The notes: generated from the sequence alone by a model not told the origin. Counted from the stretch's first letter, positions 53,055 through 62,428 are shown. The stretch is 64,000 bases of DNA from Aliirhizobium smilacinae (GCF_006335145.1 NZ_VDMN01000007.1:265167-329166), one strand, 5' to 3'. Translations and numbers: made by a program.

Positions 53055-54977
53055 TCAGTTGTCCGGGAGGCCGAACACCGTCAGCTGGCCGCCGAGCGTG
53101 GTGTAGTCGGCAAGCGCCGCATATCCACCGACAGCACCGAGGCCTGCCGTTCCGACGACGGCGGTTTCATCCTGACCGCCGCGTCCCTGGTCCACCGCGC
53201 CATGCCACGCCGCAGCATTTTCGGGGGAGAGCAGGCCACCGGCAAGACCGATGCCGGCCCAGCCGCCAACACCCGAGAGCACGGCGATATACTGTTTTCC
53301 GTCATGCTCGAACGTGTTGATATTGCCGATAATACCGGAAGGCGTCTTGAACTTGTAAAGCTCCTTGCCCTTCAGATCGACAGCCTTGATATAGCCTTCC
53401 AGCGTCCCGTAGAAGACCACGTCACCAGCCGTGGCAAGTGCTCCCGACCAGACGGAGAACTGTTCCGGTATCGACCAGACGATCTCCCCCTTGGCGGCAT
53501 CCCAAGCGATGAAATTGCCCATGCCGCCATGGCTTTCCGGCGCCGGATACATTGATACGGTCGCTCCGACATAAGGCTGGCCGGCCGTATAGCTCACCTT
53601 GTAAGGCTCGTAATCCATGCAGACATGGTTGGTCGGCACGTAGAAAAGGCCCGTTTTCGGTGAATAGGTCGCCGGCTGCTGATCCTTTGAGCCGAGCGCG
53701 GCAGGGCAGATGCCGGTGGAGTTGACGTCCTCGCCATTCTGCTGCGTCGAATATTTCGCGACCACCTGTGGCCGCCCATATTGCTCGCTCTTCGGATCCA
53801 TCACGACTTCCGTCGCCCAGTTGACCTTCGGATCGTATTTCTTGGCCACCAGCAACTCGCCGCTCACCCGGTCCAGCGTATAGCCGAAGCCGTTTCGGTC
53901 GAGATGCACCAGAACGTCGTGTTTCTTGCCGTTAACCTCCATGCCGTCGACGAGAATGTTCTCGTTGACGCCGTCATAGTCCCACTCGTCATGCGGGGTC
54001 ATCTGGTAGAGCCATTTGGCTTTGCCGGTATCGGCATCGCGCGCCATCAGCGTCATCGACCAGCGATTGTCGCCAGGCCTTTGAACCGGGTTCCAGGTCG
54101 AGGGATTGCCGGTGCCGTAATAGATGAGGTTGGACTTCGCATCATAAGAGAACCAGCCCCAGGTCGTGCCGCCGCCGGTCTTCCACTGCTCGCCTTCCCA
54201 GGTGCTGATGCCGGAATCCTTGCCCACCGGTTTGCCCAGATGGGTCGTCTTTTCCGGGTCGATCAGCGTCTCGGCATCAGGCCCGGTCGAATAGGCTTTC
54301 CACGCGAGCGAGCCGTCCTTCAGGTTATAGGCCGCAGTCCAGCCGCGAACGCCGAATTCAGCACCCGAAATGCCGATCAGCACCTTGTCCTTGACGACCA
54401 GCGGCGCGGCCGTGCCGGATTCGCCCTTGCCGCCGTCGATCTGATCGCCATTCTTCACCGACCACACGACCTTGCCGGTCTTGGCATCGAGCGCCACCAC
54501 CGTCGTATCGGCCTGGTTCAGGATGATCTTGCCGTCACCATAGGCTACCCCGCGATTGACGGTGTCGCAGCACATGATGCCGATGACGTTTGGGTCCTGC
54601 TTGGGTTCGTATTTCCAGAGAATCTTGCCGTCGTTCTTCAGGTCGAGCGCATAAACGATATTCGGGAACGGCGTGTGGATATACATCACGTCGCCGATGA
54701 CCAGCGGCCCGCCTTCATGGCCTCTGAGGACCCCGGTAGAAAAGGTCCATTTCACCTGCAGGTTCTTGACGTTGCCTGCGGTGATCTCCTTGAGTTCCGA
54801 ATAGCGATGGTTGGCATAATTGCCGGTCGGCATTGCCCAGTTCTTCGGGTCTTTGGCAAGCTTGGTCAGGTCGTCGTTGGCGCAAGCCGCTCCGGCAAAC
54901 CCCGTGGCCAGAACGCCCGCGGTCGCCAATGGCAGAAATAGATTTCGTGCAATGTTGGAATTGACAGGTATCCGCAT
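53055..54977 (-). CDS. xoxF: Lanthanide-dependent PQQ methanol/ethanol dehydrogenase
   Basis: This is a 640-residue precursor with a signal peptide (residues 1 to about 34) and the eight-bladed quinoprotein fold. The catalytic Asp333 and the lanthanide-specific Asp335 are in DEWDYDGVNEN; calcium-type MxaF has Ala at the second position. The adjacent Cys136-Cys137 pair (GIMCCDTV) is the vicinal disulfide. It oxidises methanol or ethanol in the periplasm, passing electrons to XoxG. I place its start at 54977, where GGGAGG lies 7 bases before the ATG. The frame, however, is open all the way to 55466 through an upstream secreted-protein segment. Confidence 0.93.
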   Translation of the reverse strand: MRIPVNSNIARNLFLPLATAGVLATGFAGAACANDDLTKLAKDPKNWAMPTGNYANHRYSELKEITAGNVKNLQVKWTFSTGVLRGHEGGPLVIGDVMYIHTPFPNIVYALDLKNDGKILWKYEPKQDPNVIGIMCCDTVNRGVAYGDGKIILNQADTTVVALDAKTGKVVWSVKNGDQIDGGKGESGTAAPLVVKDKVLIGISGAEFGVRGWTAAYNLKDGSLAWKAYSTGPDAETLIDPEKTTHLGKPVGKDSGISTWEGEQWKTGGGTTWGWFSYDAKSNLIYYGTGNPSTWNPVQRPGDNRWSMTLMARDADTGKAKWLYQMTPHDEWDYDGVNENILVDGMEVNGKKHDVLVHLDRNGFGYTLDRVSGELLVAKKYDPKVNWATEVVMDPKSEQYGRPQVVAKYSTQQNGEDVNSTGICPAALGSKDQQPATYSPKTGLFYVPTNHVCMDYEPYKVSYTAGQPYVGATVSMYPAPESHGGMGNFIAWDAAKGEIVWSIPEQFSVWSGALATAGDVVFYGTLEGYIKAVDLKGKELYKFKTPSGIIGNINTFEHDGKQYIAVLSGVGGWAGIGLAGGLLSPENAAAWHGAVDQGRGGQDETAVVGTAGLGAVGGYAALADYTTLGGQLTVFGLPDN

Positions 54978-55466
54978 GTGAAATCCTCCCGATGCTTCCA
55001 CATCCGGCTTTGCCCGCATGACATCAAGCGCAGAGCCTTCCCGACGAAGGCTGGCCGCCAGATCACGCTGGCGTTGCGCATAACGGGCGATGCCGGAGAT
55101 GACATGACTGCGCTCGCCATTCATCTTGTCGAACAGGCCCTGTATCAGCATGGCAATATGTTGTGGCCATTCGTCTGTCGGTAACGTGTCGCGATAGGCT
55201 TTGATCTTCTCTTGCGCTTCCGGCAGCGGAAGGCGTCGCGCAGCGAGATCATCCACCAGTTCCGACACCGCCTTATCTTTCGACCAGTCTGCGGCCTGTG
55301 GCGGCAGCTCCGGCCCGGTCCAAATCTGGCCGATTGACAGCTCGGGCACCTTGCGCTGGATGCAGGGCCAGTCCGGATCGTCTCCTTGAGCGGAGAACGC
55401 CGGCGACGACAATGCTGCATACCCCACCAAGGTCACAGCGATCAGAACACGCATGATCGGCAGCAT
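54978..55466 (-). CDS. Truncated secreted-protein gene in frame with xoxF
   Basis: 163 codons from the ATG at 55466 encode a signal peptide (MLPIMRVLIAVTLVGYAAL) and a periplasmic domain beginning DWPCIQRKVPELSIGQIWTG. This family of short proteins is found beside PQQ-dependent alcohol oxidation genes. The reading frame has no stop of its own and continues through the xoxF ribosome site into XoxF. From memory, homologues have a further C-terminal part after the ALDVMRAKPD region, so the gene seems to have lost its 3' end. Whether an 803-residue fusion is made, with the XoxF signal peptide internal, is unknown. The start overlaps the permease stop (TGATG). Confidence 0.7.
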
Positions 55467-56332
55467 CAGCCATTTCCTCCCGTATCCCTTTTGCGGCTCA
55501 ACAGCCCTTTGGCAGGATCATAGGCGAGGATGGCGCCGCCGAGAAAAAGCACCGTGAAACCGCAGACGACCGCGAGCGATGTCCAGTCGATCCGGCCGTA
55601 AAGCGCAAAGCGGATCAGCTCAACGGCATAGGTGAAAGGGTTTGCTTGGCAGATACGGAAGAGAGGTGGACTGGATTCCTGAATTCGCCAGAGCGGGTAG
55701 AGCGCGGACGATGCAAAATACATCGGAAAGATCACGAAATTCATGATGCCCGCAAAGTTTTCCAGCTGGCGGATCATCGAGGACAGCAGCATGCCGAGCG
55801 CACACAGCATCATACCGGCCAGAACCAATGCCGGCAGAACCAGCAGGTAACCGATCAACGGCGGCTTGACGCTCCAGAACCAGGCGATGGCAAGAAACAC
55901 ATAGACCTGCAAAACCGAGACGGCGACACCGGCCAGAAGTTTCGAGACCAGCAGAAACCAGCGCGGAAACGGGCTGACGAGCAGGGTGCGCATGTTCCCC
56001 ATCTCGCGGTCATAGACCATGGAGAGCGACGACTGCATGCCGGAAAACAACAGGATCATGCCGCAGAGACCCGGCGTGATATAGACCTCATAAAGAACAT
56101 AGGTCTTGTAGGGCGGGATGATCGATACACCCAGAACCTGGCGAAAACCGGCTGCAAAAACGAACAACCACAAAAGCGGCCGGACCAGCGAGGAGATGAA
56201 ACGTTCGCGCTGATTGAGGAAACGCAGGCCCTCGCGAAGCATGATGCCGGTGAGGCACGCACCGTATTGAGCAACGCCGAAGCCACGTGATGGGCCACCG
56301 GAGATGGTACCGGTTTGGGCCGGAATGCTCAT
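55466..56332 (-). CDS. ABC-2 type transporter permease of the PQQ cluster
   Basis: The 288-residue protein has six hydrophobic segments and the ABC-2 permease pattern, including MQSSLSMVYDREMGNMRTLL and ENFAGIMNFVIFPMYFASSALYPLW. It forms a transporter with the ATPase whose gene overlaps it by 4 bp. The transported substrate is unknown; such transporters recur in clusters for PQQ-dependent alcohol oxidation. Confidence 0.87.
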   Translation of the reverse strand: MSIPAQTGTISGGPSRGFGVAQYGACLTGIMLREGLRFLNQRERFISSLVRPLLWLFVFAAGFRQVLGVSIIPPYKTYVLYEVYITPGLCGMILLFSGMQSSLSMVYDREMGNMRTLLVSPFPRWFLLVSKLLAGVAVSVLQVYVFLAIAWFWSVKPPLIGYLLVLPALVLAGMMLCALGMLLSSMIRQLENFAGIMNFVIFPMYFASSALYPLWRIQESSPPLFRICQANPFTYAVELIRFALYGRIDWTSLAVVCGFTVLFLGGAILAYDPAKGLLSRKRDTGGNG

Positions 56333-57201
56333 CGCGCCGCTCCGACCAACGGAGCAGTCGCATCGACCTCGCAGCGCGCGGCAAGGTCGCCGCTCCCCTC
56401 AATCGCGGCGGCGGTAACCACACTCAATCCGGAATGCAAAGCTCCGCTCGTCAAACCTGTGAAAGCCCCACCGATATCTCTCGCCCCCGACTGACGCACC
56501 ATATCCGCAACCGCGCCCGCCACCAGCACGCGTCCCTTGTCGAGGATCACCACATCGTCGGCCTGATCCACCTCGTCGATCAGATGCGTTGCCCAAAATA
56601 CGCTCAGACCGGTCTGCTTCACCAGCACCCGGATCGCGGCCAGGATGTCGGAGCGCGATCGGATATCAAGCCCGACCGTCGCCTCGTCGAGCAGGAGCAA
56701 AGATGGCCGGTGCAACAGCGCACGCACGATTTCCACACGCCGCATCTGCCCGCCGGAAAGATCGCGGGCCTTGTCATGCAGCCGGTCAGCCATATCGACT
56801 TGCGCCAGGAGGTCCTTGATCCGCACCATTGCATCCCGCCTGCCGATGCCATGCAGCGCCGCGTGATAGGCGAGGTTCTGGCCGACTGAGAGGTCGAGAT
56901 CGAGCGTGCGCGCCTGAAAGACGATGCCGAGCCGACGTAAGGCTTCGCCCGGTTCGCGCCTGATATCCCGGCCAAATACGCGGATCGATCCGTGACGGGT
57001 GTCGTAAAGGTGGCTGACCAGCGAAAACAACGTTGTCTTGCCGGCACCATTCAGACCCAGCAGAACGGTGAAACTGCCTGCGGGAAGGGAGAAGGAGACG
57101 GCATCGAGCGCTTTCTTTTGCCCATAGGAATGACTGACCATGGCGACCTCCAGCGCCATGGCTTGTGCTGGGCCGCCCTCGTCTTCGATACCGTGCATCA
57201 T
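56329..57201 (-). CDS. ABC transporter ATPase of the PQQ cluster
   Basis: The 290-residue protein has one nucleotide-binding domain: Walker A GLNGAGKTT, signature LSGGQMRR, Walker B LLLLDEATVGLD, and the switch His in WATHLIDEVD. A C-terminal extension of about 50 residues follows. The start is ATG at 57201 (GGAGG upstream), with an adjacent ATG at 57198 as alternative. It works with the ABC-2 permease. Confidence 0.9.
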   Translation of the reverse strand: MMHGIEDEGGPAQAMALEVAMVSHSYGQKKALDAVSFSLPAGSFTVLLGLNGAGKTTLFSLVSHLYDTRHGSIRVFGRDIRREPGEALRRLGIVFQARTLDLDLSVGQNLAYHAALHGIGRRDAMVRIKDLLAQVDMADRLHDKARDLSGGQMRRVEIVRALLHRPSLLLLDEATVGLDIRSRSDILAAIRVLVKQTGLSVFWATHLIDEVDQADDVVILDKGRVLVAGAVADMVRQSGARDIGGAFTGLTSGALHSGLSVVTAAAIEGSGDLAARCEVDATAPLVGAAR

Positions 57202-57255
57202 GTTTCCTCCCACGCTCACTGCTGCGCCGGCCAGACGCCACACAAACTTATTTTC

Positions 57256-57744
57256 CTATTTGATGGTAATCGTCCCCTTCATTCCCTTGTCGGCGAGATC
57301 CGGCACTGACCATGTGTAACTGCCGGGACGAACAGCGGTGAATTGCACCTGCATCGTGCCTTCGCTGTCGAACTCGAGCCAGGCCGGCGCGCCGTTCATA
57401 TGGACTTCTAGATCGTTGATGACGATCTGGTTCATCCAGACATTGCGAAACAGGTCGGTGACGAATTTGTACTCAAGGCCCGCCGCAGAAGTGATCTTCC
57501 AGCGATAGCCCTGCCCTGCCACCAGCTCGAAATCCTTGCGGTTTACGACAAAACTGTCCTTTGCCGAGCCGAGGATCAGTTCCGGCACATCCTTGCTCGC
57601 CCGCGTTACCTTTTCAGCCGAAACAGCAGTTTTGGCTGCCGGCTTGTCATCGTCATCATCATCCTTGTCCTGCGCAAAGCCGATGCCCGCAGACAGAAAC
57701 ACAGCCGCCAATGCGACCAACCCCACTGTCCGATAATCCAGCAT
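57256..57744 (-). CDS. Secreted protein of the PQQ cluster, possible cupredoxin-like fold
   Basis: The 162-residue precursor has a signal peptide (to about residue 25) and then an Asp run (DKDDDDDDK). The mature domain is beta-rich (KDFELVAGQGYRWKITS, FTAVRPGSYTWSVPDLADKGMKGTITIK), and its ending resembles small blue-copper-like folds. I see no complete copper ligand set. Proteins of this kind recur next to PQQ-dependent dehydrogenase genes; the Asp run could bind metal such as Ca2+ or Ln3+. Confidence 0.7.
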   Translation of the reverse strand: MLDYRTVGLVALAAVFLSAGIGFAQDKDDDDDDKPAAKTAVSAEKVTRASKDVPELILGSAKDSFVVNRKDFELVAGQGYRWKITSAAGLEYKFVTDLFRNVWMNQIVINDLEVHMNGAPAWLEFDSEGTMQVQFTAVRPGSYTWSVPDLADKGMKGTITIK

Positions 57745-57772
57745 ACTTTCCTCCTCCCGTTATCCCGGTTTC

Positions 57773-58762
57773 CTATTTCGGCGAAACTACCACTCCCCAG
57801 GGCATCGCTCCGACCGTCACCGATTGCACCGGTTCGTCGCTCGCCACGTCGATGAAAGTAATGTCGTTGGAAACGCCATTGGTGCTGATGATCGTCTTCT
57901 GGTCCGGCGTGAAAGCGAGCTGCCACACCCGCTGACCGACCAGCACATATTTCTCCACCTTGTAGGTGGCCGTATCGACCACCGCGACGCGGTTGGCCGG
58001 TCCCAGCGCCACATAGGCTTTTTTGCCATCGGCGGTGATGCGCACGCCGACCGGCTGGATCGCCTCGGAGCGCAGGCCGGCGATCTCGAAAGTGATCTTC
58101 TGCTTCACTTCCCGGCTGGCATTGTCGATGACCGAGACCGTACCGCCGATCTCCGCACTCACCCACACTTCCGATCCGTCCGGCTTGAATTCGGCAAATC
58201 GCGGCCGCGCATCCACCAGCACGTTATGGGTGATCTCATGGCTGTCGGTATCGATGAAATGCGCCATGTTCGTCGTCTCCGACGTGTTGACCATGGTCTT
58301 GCCGTCGGGGCTGATGCCCATGCCCTCCGGCTCCACGCCGACGGGGATTTCCGCCAGCACATCGCGGCTTTCGATGTCGATGACGGTGACCAGATTGTCA
58401 TCCTCGTTGGCGACATAAAGCGTCTTGCCATCCGGCGAGAGCACGAAAAGTTCCGGATCCGGCCCGGAGGGAAGCGTGTCGACGATCTGGAGCGTCTCCG
58501 TATCGATCACCTCGATCGTGTCGTCGTCGCTGGCGCAGAGATAGATGAACCTTCCGTCATGCGAGATGGTGATGCCGCGCGGCCGCTGCCCGACGGGAAG
58601 GGTCTTCACCACGGCGCCTGTTGCCGTATCGACAACGGTCACCGTGTTGTCCTTCTCGTTCGACACATAGGCCATGAAGGCTTCGGCCGGCTGCGTGCCC
58701 AGAAGCCCGCCGAAAAGCATCGTGGCGAACATGATGGCGACAGAAGTCGGTCTTTTCTGCAT
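57773..58762 (-). CDS. YVTN beta-propeller protein of the PQQ cluster
   Basis: The 329-residue precursor has a signal peptide (to about residue 29) and six to seven repeats of the YVTN type (AYVSNEKDNTVTVVDTATGA, IYLCASDDDTIEVIDTETL, LYVANEDDNLVTVIDIESR). It belongs to the periplasmic propeller proteins associated with PQQ-dependent catabolism. The role is unproven. I start at the ATG at 58762, where GGGAGGGG lies 5 bases upstream. Confidence 0.88.
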   Translation of the reverse strand: MQKRPTSVAIMFATMLFGGLLGTQPAEAFMAYVSNEKDNTVTVVDTATGAVVKTLPVGQRPRGITISHDGRFIYLCASDDDTIEVIDTETLQIVDTLPSGPDPELFVLSPDGKTLYVANEDDNLVTVIDIESRDVLAEIPVGVEPEGMGISPDGKTMVNTSETTNMAHFIDTDSHEITHNVLVDARPRFAEFKPDGSEVWVSAEIGGTVSVIDNASREVKQKITFEIAGLRSEAIQPVGVRITADGKKAYVALGPANRVAVVDTATYKVEKYVLVGQRVWQLAFTPDQKTIISTNGVSNDITFIDVASDEPVQSVTVGAMPWGVVVSPK

Positions 58763-58796
58763 GTTGGCCCCTCCCAAGGCGCTCTTATCTCTCACC

Positions 58797-60047
58797 CTAT
58801 TTCAGCACGCACTTCGTCTCCGGCCTGTCGATGCCCAATGTGTCGAGCTCGGAGAACTGATGCAGAAATCCCTCCTGCGGTGAGGTCGACACCACCGATC
58901 GTCCATCGCCGATAAAGATTGGCTGTCTCAACTGCCAATTCCATCGCCGAAACGTCAGCTTCTGCCCCTTGAAGGCGGCAATGGAAAAGTCGTCGGAGCG
59001 AATGAACGCGGCGATTTCAGCAGGGTCGGCACTCCGCGTACGCGTTGCCGCCTCGCCGATGATGCGTGCTGCCGTCCAGGCAGACATATCCTTCGATAGC
59101 ATCCGCCGTCCTGTGGCCTTGAGGAAACGATTCTGGATCTGGGTGCCGCCCCATTGTTCGCTGGCCGGATGCCAGGCGGAAGGCATCAGCCCCGCCGTGC
59201 CGGCCACCGGCCGTGGTTGCCAGGTGCGAAATGGCACATAGGTGCCGAAAACCTCACTTTCATCGGCGACCAGCAGAACATCATGCTCGGCCAGTCCTTG
59301 GGTAAAGACCGGCATCTGCCGCTGGATCTGCACCACACCGCTATCCGTGCGCCGCGCCGTACCGGTATCGGTAAATTCCTTTTCCGCGACAATCTCCGCG
59401 CCGAACCGCTCCGCCGCCCGGCGCAGAGCGTCGGCAAACAGCCGGTCGCGCTCATGCGAACCATAAACCAGCGCCCAGCGCCGCCATTGTTTCCAGATCA
59501 GATATTGCGCCAGCCCGTCTGCCAGCATGCTGCGCGTCGGTGCCGTATGAAAGACGTTTGCGCGGCAATCCTCTTCCCGCAACCGGTCGTCCGTCGCGCC
59601 AACATTGAAGACGATTATTCCTTCGGCTTGGGCTGTATCCGCCAGCGCCAAAAGCTGAACTGCAGAAAGATCGGCAAGAATTGTCGAAATCCCCTTGCCC
59701 ACCATCACATCAAAAACGGCAAGCACATCCGAATCCGGCTTTACTTCAACGACGTCCAGCGAGAATTTCTGTCCCAGAAAACGGCCGGTCGTGTTGTTGT
59801 CGGATATGGCTACGCTTGCCCCCGCCACCCCTTCGTCGCGCGGTGGTACATCGAGAATCGACAGCGCAAGTTGCGGCGCATAGGCGCGAATGTAGCCGAG
59901 CCTGACTTCGGATACCTCAGGTTCAGGCACCACCAGACCTGCTGTTCCGGATTTGGATGAAGCTTGTGCGCTAGCCTCTGCGAGAGGCAAAACCGCAAGA
60001 AAAACTGAAATGAGGAAAAAGACGAAAACAGCCACCACACATCCCAT
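58797..60047 (-). CDS. ABC substrate-binding protein of the PQQ cluster
   Basis: This is a 416-residue precursor. A hydrophobic N-terminal segment (VVAVFVFFLISVFLAVLPLAEASA) precedes a type I periplasmic binding fold resembling branched-chain amino acid binders (LGYIRAYAPQLALSILD, FNVGATDDRLREEDC, WALVYGSHERDRLFADALRR). It matches the group tied to PQQ-dependent alcohol catabolism. I start at the ATG at 60047; a longer frame to 60176 lacks a signal peptide. It is the first gene of the minus-strand cluster and divergent from pqqA. Confidence 0.85.
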   Translation of the reverse strand: MGCVVAVFVFFLISVFLAVLPLAEASAQASSKSGTAGLVVPEPEVSEVRLGYIRAYAPQLALSILDVPPRDEGVAGASVAISDNNTTGRFLGQKFSLDVVEVKPDSDVLAVFDVMVGKGISTILADLSAVQLLALADTAQAEGIIVFNVGATDDRLREEDCRANVFHTAPTRSMLADGLAQYLIWKQWRRWALVYGSHERDRLFADALRRAAERFGAEIVAEKEFTDTGTARRTDSGVVQIQRQMPVFTQGLAEHDVLLVADESEVFGTYVPFRTWQPRPVAGTAGLMPSAWHPASEQWGGTQIQNRFLKATGRRMLSKDMSAWTAARIIGEAATRTRSADPAEIAAFIRSDDFSIAAFKGQKLTFRRWNWQLRQPIFIGDGRSVVSTSPQEGFLHQFSELDTLGIDRPETKCVLK

Positions 60048-60254
60048 ATGCTCGCAAAAGAACACACATCTCCGATACTGTTCGGATCTGCCATGGATTA
60101 TCGGTGCCTTGGTCAGCTTAGCGCAGACGCATCGGATTACAACCTGTAAATGTGAAGCTGCCTCCAAACTTCGCATTCATCTACCGTTGTACATCGCAGG
60201 ATTGCGCGTATGATGATCTTGGCCGAAAAGGCCCTTTATGAGGAGGAGAAACTT

Positions 60255-60350
60255 ATGAAGAAGATCTGGAAGAAACCGACGATGTGCACCGTCCCCGTCG
60301 GAATGGAAATGTCACGTTACTTTCCCGCACAACTTCCGTCGAAAAAATAA
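60255..60350 (+). CDS. pqqA: PQQ precursor peptide
   Basis: The peptide has 31 residues. It carries the conserved Glu18 and Tyr22 in GMEMSRYF, the two residues that PqqE cross-links to begin PQQ synthesis. The ribosome site AGGAGGAG is strong (60241-60248). The peptide is basic at both ends. The gap of 91 bp to pqqB contains a GC-rich imperfect repeat (CCCCGGGTGGGG), which could limit read-through and so favour pqqA expression. Confidence 0.93.
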   Translation: MKKIWKKPTMCTVPVGMEMSRYFPAQLPSKK

Positions 60351-60441
60351 GCAGTTAAAGCAGCCTCATCCGGACCCCGGGTGGGGCGTCTTTCAGATAT
60401 GATATTGAGCCGTGACGATATCTCGTCAGGGGATGGGTTTC

Positions 60442-61380
60442 ATGTACCTGAAGGTTGTGGGGTCCGCCGCTGGGGGCGGCTTCCCCCAGTGGAACTGTAA
60501 TTTTCATTTGAGCCGCGATGCCCGAAAAGGTGCGGAAACCATCCGCCCCAGAACTCAGTCGAGTCTTGCCGCAAGTGCCGACGACGCACATTGGGTATTG
60601 TTCAATGCGTCGCCGGATATCCGACAGCAGATTGCCGCGACACCGGAACTGCAGCCGGCCGAAACCGCCCCACCGCGTTCCACCCCGATCTCCGCCGTGG
60701 TGCTGACGAATGCGGATGTCGATCATATTGCCGGCCTGCTCAGCCTGCGGGAACGGCAGCGGTTCGTCATCTATGCCACTGCCCGTGTTCTTGCGGTGCT
60801 GGCGCAGAATGCGATCTTCAACGTGGTCGATCCGGCCTTGGTCGAGCGTCGTGAACTGAAGTTGCATGAAATCTCTCCCATTCTGGACTGGCAGAACAGG
60901 CCAACCGGCATTTCGGTGGAAGCATTCGCGGTGCCCGGCAAGATTGCCCTTTTCCTGGAAGATCAGGCCAAGGCCGAACAGGGTTTCGGGACCGAAGAGG
61001 GCGATACGATCGGCCTGAAGATCACGTCTGAAAATGCCGTGTCGGCTGTCTTTTACATTCCGGGCTGCGCCCGTATCGACGGCGACCTCAGACAGCGCCT
61101 GGATCAGGCCTCGTGCCTTCTCTTCGATGGAACAGTTTATACCGATAACGAGATGCTGACCTCCGGGGTTGGTTCAAAAACCGGGCAACGCATGGGCCAC
61201 CTGCATATTTCCGGCGATGACGGCTCGATGCATGCTCTGGCCGATCTTGCGATCAGACGGCGGATCTATGTGCATATCAACAACACCAATCCCATCCTGG
61301 ACGATCGTTCGCCCGAAGCGACGGCGGTGCGCAAAGGCGGCTGGGAAATTGGATATGACGGAATGGAGATCCGCCTGTGA
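60442..61380 (+). CDS. pqqB: PQQ biosynthesis protein B
   Basis: This is a 312-residue protein of the metallo-beta-lactamase fold. The N-terminal VVGSAAGGGFPQWNCNFHLS is diagnostic, and TNADVDHIAGLLSL carries metal-binding residues. PqqB acts in tailoring of the precursor, proposed as a hydroxylase for the tyrosine. The start at 60442 has AGGGG about 9 bases upstream; two earlier in-frame starts are less likely. Its stop overlaps the pqqC start (ATGA-like). Confidence 0.95.
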   Translation: MYLKVVGSAAGGGFPQWNCNFHLSRDARKGAETIRPRTQSSLAASADDAHWVLFNASPDIRQQIAATPELQPAETAPPRSTPISAVVLTNADVDHIAGLLSLRERQRFVIYATARVLAVLAQNAIFNVVDPALVERRELKLHEISPILDWQNRPTGISVEAFAVPGKIALFLEDQAKAEQGFGTEEGDTIGLKITSENAVSAVFYIPGCARIDGDLRQRLDQASCLLFDGTVYTDNEMLTSGVGSKTGQRMGHLHISGDDGSMHALADLAIRRRIYVHINNTNPILDDRSPEATAVRKGGWEIGYDGMEIRL

Positions 61381-62132
61381 ACGAGTCCGCTGATGCTGCA
61401 GGCAATGGACTGACGCCGGATGAACTTGAGGGCATCCTGCGCGAAATCGGCCTTTCCCGTTATCACAACCGCCACCCGCTGCATCACAAGATGACCTCGG
61501 GCCAGCTTTCGAAGGGGCAGTTGCAGGCCTGGGCGCTGAACCGCTATTGTTATCAGGCCGTTATCCCCCGCAAGGACGCGATGATCCTCTCGCATGCGGA
61601 AGATCCCGCGTTTCGGGCCGAATGGCGAAAGCGGATCGAGGATCACGACGGCAGTGACGGCTGGAATGGCGGCATTGCCCGCTGGCTCAAACTTGCGACA
61701 GGCCTCGGGCTCGATCGGGATTTTGTGGCCAGTCAGCGGGGAGCACTGCCCGCCACCCGCTTCGCCGTCGGCGCATATCTGTCCTTCTGTACCGATAAAA
61801 GCCTTCTGGAGGCGGTGGCATCTTCCCTGACCGAGCTCTTTTCGCCGGTCATCATCGGCGAGCGGGTTCCTGCCATGCTGGCGAAGTATGATTATGTCAC
61901 CGAGGATATTCTCGAATATTTCAAGCCGAGGCCGGTGCAGGCATCGCGTGATGCCGACTATGCGCTCGCCTATGTTCGACATCATGCGAACACAGTGGAA
62001 CAACAGCAAGCAGTGATCAATGCCCTCGTCTTCAAATGCGACCTGCTCTGGGCCATGCTGGACGCGCTGGAACAGGCTTACGGCGATCACGGTCACATTC
62101 CACCCGGCGCCTTCGATCCGAAACAGCCATGA
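61377..62132 (+). CDS. pqqC: PQQ synthase
   Basis: The 251-residue all-helical protein has the PqqC segments YHNRHPLHHKMTSGQLSKGQ, ALNRYCYQAVIPRKDA and ITERVPAMLAKYDYVTEDIL-like IGERVPAMLAKYDYV. It catalyses the final ring closure and oxidation to PQQ. It overlaps pqqB by 4 bp and pqqD by 4 bp. Confidence 0.95.
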   Translation: MNESADAAGNGLTPDELEGILREIGLSRYHNRHPLHHKMTSGQLSKGQLQAWALNRYCYQAVIPRKDAMILSHAEDPAFRAEWRKRIEDHDGSDGWNGGIARWLKLATGLGLDRDFVASQRGALPATRFAVGAYLSFCTDKSLLEAVASSLTELFSPVIIGERVPAMLAKYDYVTEDILEYFKPRPVQASRDADYALAYVRHHANTVEQQQAVINALVFKCDLLWAMLDALEQAYGDHGHIPPGAFDPKQP

Positions 62133-62428
62133 TGAGACCGCAAAGGCAGCGCATCCTTATTTCTTCCGGATCGACGCCGACGCTGAAGCCGCATGTGCGG
62201 CTGCAATATGACACTGTCCGGCAGGCCTGGGCTTTGCTATCGCCGGAAAAGGTGTTCTGGCCGGATGAGGTGAGCCTCGATATTCTCAACCTATGTGACG
62301 GCGCGCATTCGGTGACCCGGATTCTGGAGGAGCTGTCGATGCAATACGACGCACCCATCGAAGAGATAGCGGCAGACGTCGAAACCTTTCTGCAAGACTG
62401 GTCCGACCGGTCACTGGTGATGTTATGA
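62129..62428 (+). CDS. pqqD: PQQ biosynthesis peptide chaperone
   Basis: The 99-residue protein has the PqqD pattern (LKPHVRLQYDTVRQAWALLSP, VSLDILNLCDGAHSV, IAADVETFLQDWSDRSLV). It binds PqqA and presents it to PqqE. The ATG at 62129 overlaps the pqqC stop; a longer frame within pqqC is rejected. Confidence 0.95.
   Translation: MMRPQRQRILISSGSTPTLKPHVRLQYDTVRQAWALLSPEKVFWPDEVSLDILNLCDGAHSVTRILEELSMQYDAPIEEIAADVETFLQDWSDRSLVML

Noticed and set aside
53781..54941. Plus-strand open frame (386 codons) opposite xoxF
   Set aside because: It lies fully within xoxF on the other strand and has no recognisable domain.
60221..60233. GGCC-GAAAA-GGCC mini-hairpin upstream of pqqA as another copy of the TTGGACC operator
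   Set aside because: Spacing and half-sites differ from the five copies in the 38-49 kb block, and the stem is only 4 bp.
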